Assembly (NCBI GenBank): GCA_030562195.1
Contig: CM060199.1
Span: forward strand, 30,090,338 to 30,154,337
Length of the DNA stretch: 64,000 nt
DNA from: Nipponacmea schrenckii
Lineage: Eukaryota > Mollusca > Gastropoda > Lottiidae
Direction of reading: 5' to 3'
Made by a program: the position numbers and the translations under genes. The notes below the pieces were generated by a model. It made no database searches, was not told the DNA's origin, and saw nothing but the letters and a program-made list of their open reading frames with translations. Below are positions 60,178-64,000 of the stretch, in pieces (within the stretch, counting starts at the first letter, position 1; every line of letters starts with the position of its first letter).

Positions 60178-62466
60178 TTTGTTGAAATGTCCTCACAATT
60201 CGCAAATTAAGTTGCACAAATTCCGAAAGATACGTGAATCCGTTTAACAGCTACAAACATAATCCATTCAGCATTGTAGACGATAAAATCAATAGGCACT
60301 GCTAGTCGGCTTGTAGAAGGTTCCTGATATAGAGTTTCCTATGGAATTGAAATATACTACAATAGTGAACGATTCGTGTGGTACCGTCGTATAATATCGA
60401 CCATGTCTTAATCAGAAAAAGACCTTGGGCCAATTGATTATAGTGAGCATGTATAAAGAAATATAAATGTGTTTGGTATTCTAAAACGATGAATATTTTG
60501 TGATTTTGCCTCTGAGGAAGATAAATTAACTTAGCACCCAAAATAACTTGTACCCTATGTAGAGTTTAGATCAATTGGCGCTATGACGTTTGCTGTAACA
60601 ACATTTTAAAGGAGACAATATACCTACTCAAGTTTTCAACCGATTTCGAAGAAGATTGTAAAATTTAGTTTTATCAAATCGCGTTGTCTTCTCTGAGACT
60701 AAACTAAACTGAGGAAGAAAACTGATATTACCAGATTTTAAACCAAGGAATTGGCGAGATTTAATGCATGGGTGTTGATATGAAATCCATTAAGTGAAAT
60801 GTTTTATTATTTGTACTTTTAAGATGTATAATAATATAATATAGTCTTTCCTTGTCAAAATCATTTAGATAAAAAATAAATGGCAACTAGTTTATATAAA
60901 TCAAGACAAAAATGTTGAATACGTCATCCAACATTATGTATATAGGCGTATTGGCCAAATTTAAGTCTTAAAAGCAACGATTTTTCAATCCTCGTTGAAT
61001 TAATTCACCACCAACAGCAACATCCATAGCAATAGGATTCTTAGTATTCTCGAATCTTTCAACTAATAATTTAGTAGTTATAAATGATATAGTATTTCTT
61101 TTTGATACAGCCATAGTACGTGTTACGATTGCCTATTTTATAAGGAAGGACGGTATGTACGATCGATAATGGAAATTTAGTTAATGACTACGTTTATATC
61201 ATGGTAAAAGACGAACTATCCATCAAGGCAGAAAAGTTGGTCTATAAATCACACGCTTTCAGGTTTATTAATCAACACAAACCGTCAAAAAGAGCAAATT
61301 ATTCTCACTGTGGGAGTATAATCCGAGTGTTAGTCAACATGTCGTCACGTCCGGCGCACAAAGGGGCCATCAGCTCAGGCAGAATTAATCCGTGCATTTC
61401 TCATTTCTAACCCATGTAAAAGAAAGAGCTAATTATGAGTGTATCAAATCAATGATTCTCTAGATCGTCCATTACACAAAGCAGTTTATTAAATATCAGT
61501 CTGAACTAAGAACTTATTTGAGAACGACGCGGTGGTTTTTTATTTAATTACAATTCCAAGCAAGTGAAATTATACGTAAATTTAAGGTAAAGGTTAACCA
61601 AAGTGTGACATTATAGTAGCTGTCCTTTAAGATTATTGGCCATAGACCTACTAATTCATTTCAAATGGGTTCAGTAACCCAATAAAAAAAAAACAAGATA
61701 CTATCTTCATTGTACAGGATTTTTCTTCGAAAAGGATAAAAATTTGCCATAATTACACTTGTACAATATATAATATGTTTTTGGTGCATGAAAAGTTTCA
61801 CTATCACCAATATATATAAAGACTTTAATGCTTATATATATGAACATTTTTTACAATATTTAAATGTAGGTAAAAGATGTTGAACAATAGCCTCTGTATT
61901 ATATTGTAAACACGTCTGCATATATTGAGATGAAAGGGCTGTGCTTTTTCGTTCCAAGGACAGACTTAACATCTTAACAAGCCTCTTACTTAAGGTCTCT
62001 CTCGACAATTTATGGTGAACAATATAGGGCCAGTACAGGTAACACTTAATAAATATCTTTTGAAGTCTGATTTTCAATCTTATAATACAGTATAATTATC
62101 CTGCTCACACGACCACCTGTATTAAGAGCCCACCTCCAATTCCTATACGAGTTTTCAATGAAATTATTGACTGATCGGTGAAAACTATAAATTTTTGTAT
62201 TTGGGAAAAGTAAGACTATCGTAAATTTATGAGAGTGTATCGGATGTTGTTATAAAAACCCAAAAATGTTTAACGCGTGTTACCGGATATTTAAATACAA
62301 GTCAATAATGAAATTTTATTAATTTACGGTGTAGAATTTTGACATTGAAAACGATAAAACAGAATTGGGTATCCCATCGGTAGATCGGAGACAGAATGTA
62401 AAACACAGCATAAACTCGACTACACATGTATAAATAAAGGTAAGATAGCTTGCCAGGCAAGGTAAC
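60178..62466. other. MFSD6 upstream flank and intergenic sequence
   Basis: Apart from the small ORF at 60968-61132, no gene is supported. An MFSD6 promoter is expected just above 60177 on the minus strand, but no clear TATA or initiator stands out. The plus-strand 69-codon ORF at 61201-61410 has no recognisable features. Confidence 0.4.
60968..61132 (-). CDS. Small ORF, possible terminal exon, unrecognised
   Basis: On the minus strand an acceptor-like TAAAATAG is followed by 55 codons to TAA. They contain an internal ATG (61114) that would give a 48-residue peptide beginning MAVSKRNTISFITTKLLVER and ending GLKNRCF. Its composition is more protein-like than nearby ORFs: balanced residues and a coherent segment around NPIAMDVAVGGELIQRG. 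A stop codon overlaps the acceptor, so coding upstream would require splicing. No upstream exons were found in the window. I do not recognise the family; it could be a gene end or a degraded copy. Confidence 0.3.
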   Translation of the reverse strand, partial: AIVTRTMAVSKRNTISFITTKLLVERFENTKNPIAMDVAVGGELIQRGLKNRCF

Positions 62467-64000
62467 ATACGTCCACTGGCAGAATTAAATTTGAATAATA
62501 AATTGAGCAATAACTCAAAAAACAAGCACTGAAGTCAAGGGCAAAAACTCAAAAACTGTTCATGGAAAATTGTCAATTTAGAACTTGACCACCATCTTAT
62601 CTATTTCAATACTCATTCCAAGTTTTATCAAATCTATTAAAAAAATGTAGCTTTTTTTGCACCCACAAAAATTTTTGACGCAATTTAACCAAGTCAAGGG
62701 CAATAACTCAAAAAACATTCGTTAAAAAAAGTCGAAAATTCAAACTTGACTAATGTCTTATCAATTCTGATGCTTACAAAAAGTTCCATCAAAATCCTTT
62801 GAAAATTAAAGCTTCTTATTGTAACCACAATATAATTTTGACTCAATTTCACGAAGTCAAGGGCAATAACTCAAAACCGTTCAATGAAAAACTGACAAAT
62901 TCAAACTTGACTGAGGTCTAATCAATTCCAATACTCACACCAAGTTTCATCAAAATCCATTGAAAACTGGAGGATTTATTGCATCAAAACTAAAATTTTG
63001 ACAAGATCTTACTAAGTCAAGGGCAATAACTCAAAAACTGTTCATCAAAAACATGTCAATTCGAACTTGACCGCGTCTTATCAATTCCAATGATTACACC
63101 AAGTTTCATCAAAATCCATTGACAATTGGAGGATTTATTGCATCAACACTAAATTTTGACAAGATTTCACTAAGTCAAGGACAATAACTAAAAAACTGTT
63201 CATCAACAACATTGTCAAATTCATACTTGACCGCGTCTTATCGATTCCAATGCTTACAGCAAGTTTCATCAAAATCCATAGAAAATTGTAGCTTCTATTG
63301 TACCCACAATAAAATTTTGACACAATCTTACTAAGTCAAGGGCAATGACTAAAAAAAACGTTCATCCAAAAATCGTCAATTTCGAACTAGACTATCAATT
63401 TCAATACTCATACCAAGTTTCATTAAAAATCATTGAAAATTATAGTTTCTATTTCACCCACAATACAATTTTTACACAATTTACTTAGTCAAGGACAATA
63501 ACTCAAAACCCGTTCATTGAAAAATCTTCAAATTCGAACTTGACCGCCGTCTTATCAATTCCAATGCTCACACCAAATTTCATTTAAATCCATTAAGATT
63601 TGTAGCTTCTATTGTGTCTACAACAAATATAGAGGCAGGGGCAATAACTCAAAAGCTGTTCATCGAAAAATCGTCAAATTCGAATCTGACCACCGCCTAA
63701 TCAATTCCAATGCTCAGACCAAGTTTCATTCAAATCCATTGAAAATTGTAGCTTCTATTGCATCAACAATAAATTTTGACGTGATGTAAGTAAGTCAAGG
63801 GCAATAACTCAAAAACCGTTCATCGATAAATCTTCAAATTCGAACTTGACCGCCGTCTCAATTCCTATGCTCACACCAAGTTTCATTAAAATCCATCGAA
63901 AATTGTAGCTTCTATTGTGTCTACAACAAATGTTGACGGACCGACGGACGGACAGGAGCGACGACAATATACGTCCACATATTCATGTGGGCGTATAAAA
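62467..64000. mobile_element. ~160-bp-unit tandem element with terminal hairpin, second array
   Basis: It begins near ATACGTCCAC (62467-62476). About nine units of roughly 160 bp follow, each with AAGTCAAGGGCAATAACTCA and CCAAGTTTCATCAAAATCCA. The array closes with GACCGACGGACGGACAGG and the terminal hairpin, ending exactly at the window edge with TATAAAA. It has the same layout and orientation as the element at 25836-33657, but the units differ, so this is a separate insertion of the same family. Confidence 0.7.
63969..63996. other. Terminal hairpin of the second array
   Basis: The 12-base arms ATACGTCCACAT and ATGTGGGCGTAT pair with one G-T position across a 4-base ATTC loop, followed by AAAA. 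Arm length, loop length and 3' flank equal those at 33629-33656. Confidence 0.65.

Overview
This is a 64-kb, AT-rich, intron-dense animal genomic window. The genes have short exons, GT-AG introns full of repeats, and a ciliary outer-arm-dynein type protein. The organism is probably a lophotrochozoan, most likely a mollusc. That assignment is an inference from gene structure and repeat style, because no species-diagnostic locus is present.

Five protein-coding genes could be reconstructed exon by exon, with splice phases that close exactly. (1) 525-23271, minus: an NME8/TXNDC3-like (sea urchin dynein IC1-like) protein, 860 aa from 27 coding exons, with one thioredoxin domain, three NDK domains and a long acidic tail. 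(2) 37348-41204, minus: Abl interactor (Abi), 444 aa, 7 exons. (3) 41483-44811, plus: V-type ATPase subunit F, 123 aa, 5 exons, head-to-head with Abi across only 278 bp. (4) 47096-48913, minus: an intronless 605-aa predicted secreted protein with a CBM6/35-like N-terminus. (5) 50615-60177, minus: an MFSD6-like major facilitator protein, 774 aa, 7 exons. One further short minus-strand ORF at 60968-61132 may be a terminal exon of an unidentified gene.

Between genes 1 and 2 lies a complete LTR retrotransposon (26569-33365, minus), with two 1080-bp LTRs, a tRNA-Leu-type primer binding site and a polypurine tract. Its long ORF has the order Gag-protease-integrase-RT-RNase H, so integrase precedes RT. 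That is the Gmr1-like arrangement of Ty3/gypsy elements. The element sits inside an older tandem-repeat mobile element.

The rest is dominated by repeats. Three large minisatellites lie in NME8 introns: about 64 bp, 38 bp and 48 bp periods. A 1.1-kb element occurs in two near-identical copies and carries everted AGGTCA half-sites. There is a TTAA-flanked MITE family with at least five copies, a separate TTAA MITE, pogo-like and hAT-like non-autonomous elements, a tRNA-derived SINE family, and about 160-bp-period arrays ending in a conserved terminal hairpin.

The genes do not form one pathway. NME8 is an axonemal gene, V-ATPase F and Abi are housekeeping/cytoskeletal genes sharing a bidirectional promoter, and MFSD6 and the CBM-like protein are a membrane and a secreted protein. 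The most noteworthy points are the Gmr1-type retrotransposon, the modular phase-1 exon series of the NME8 tail, the intronless secreted gene, and the ER8 motifs carried by the 1.1-kb repeat.
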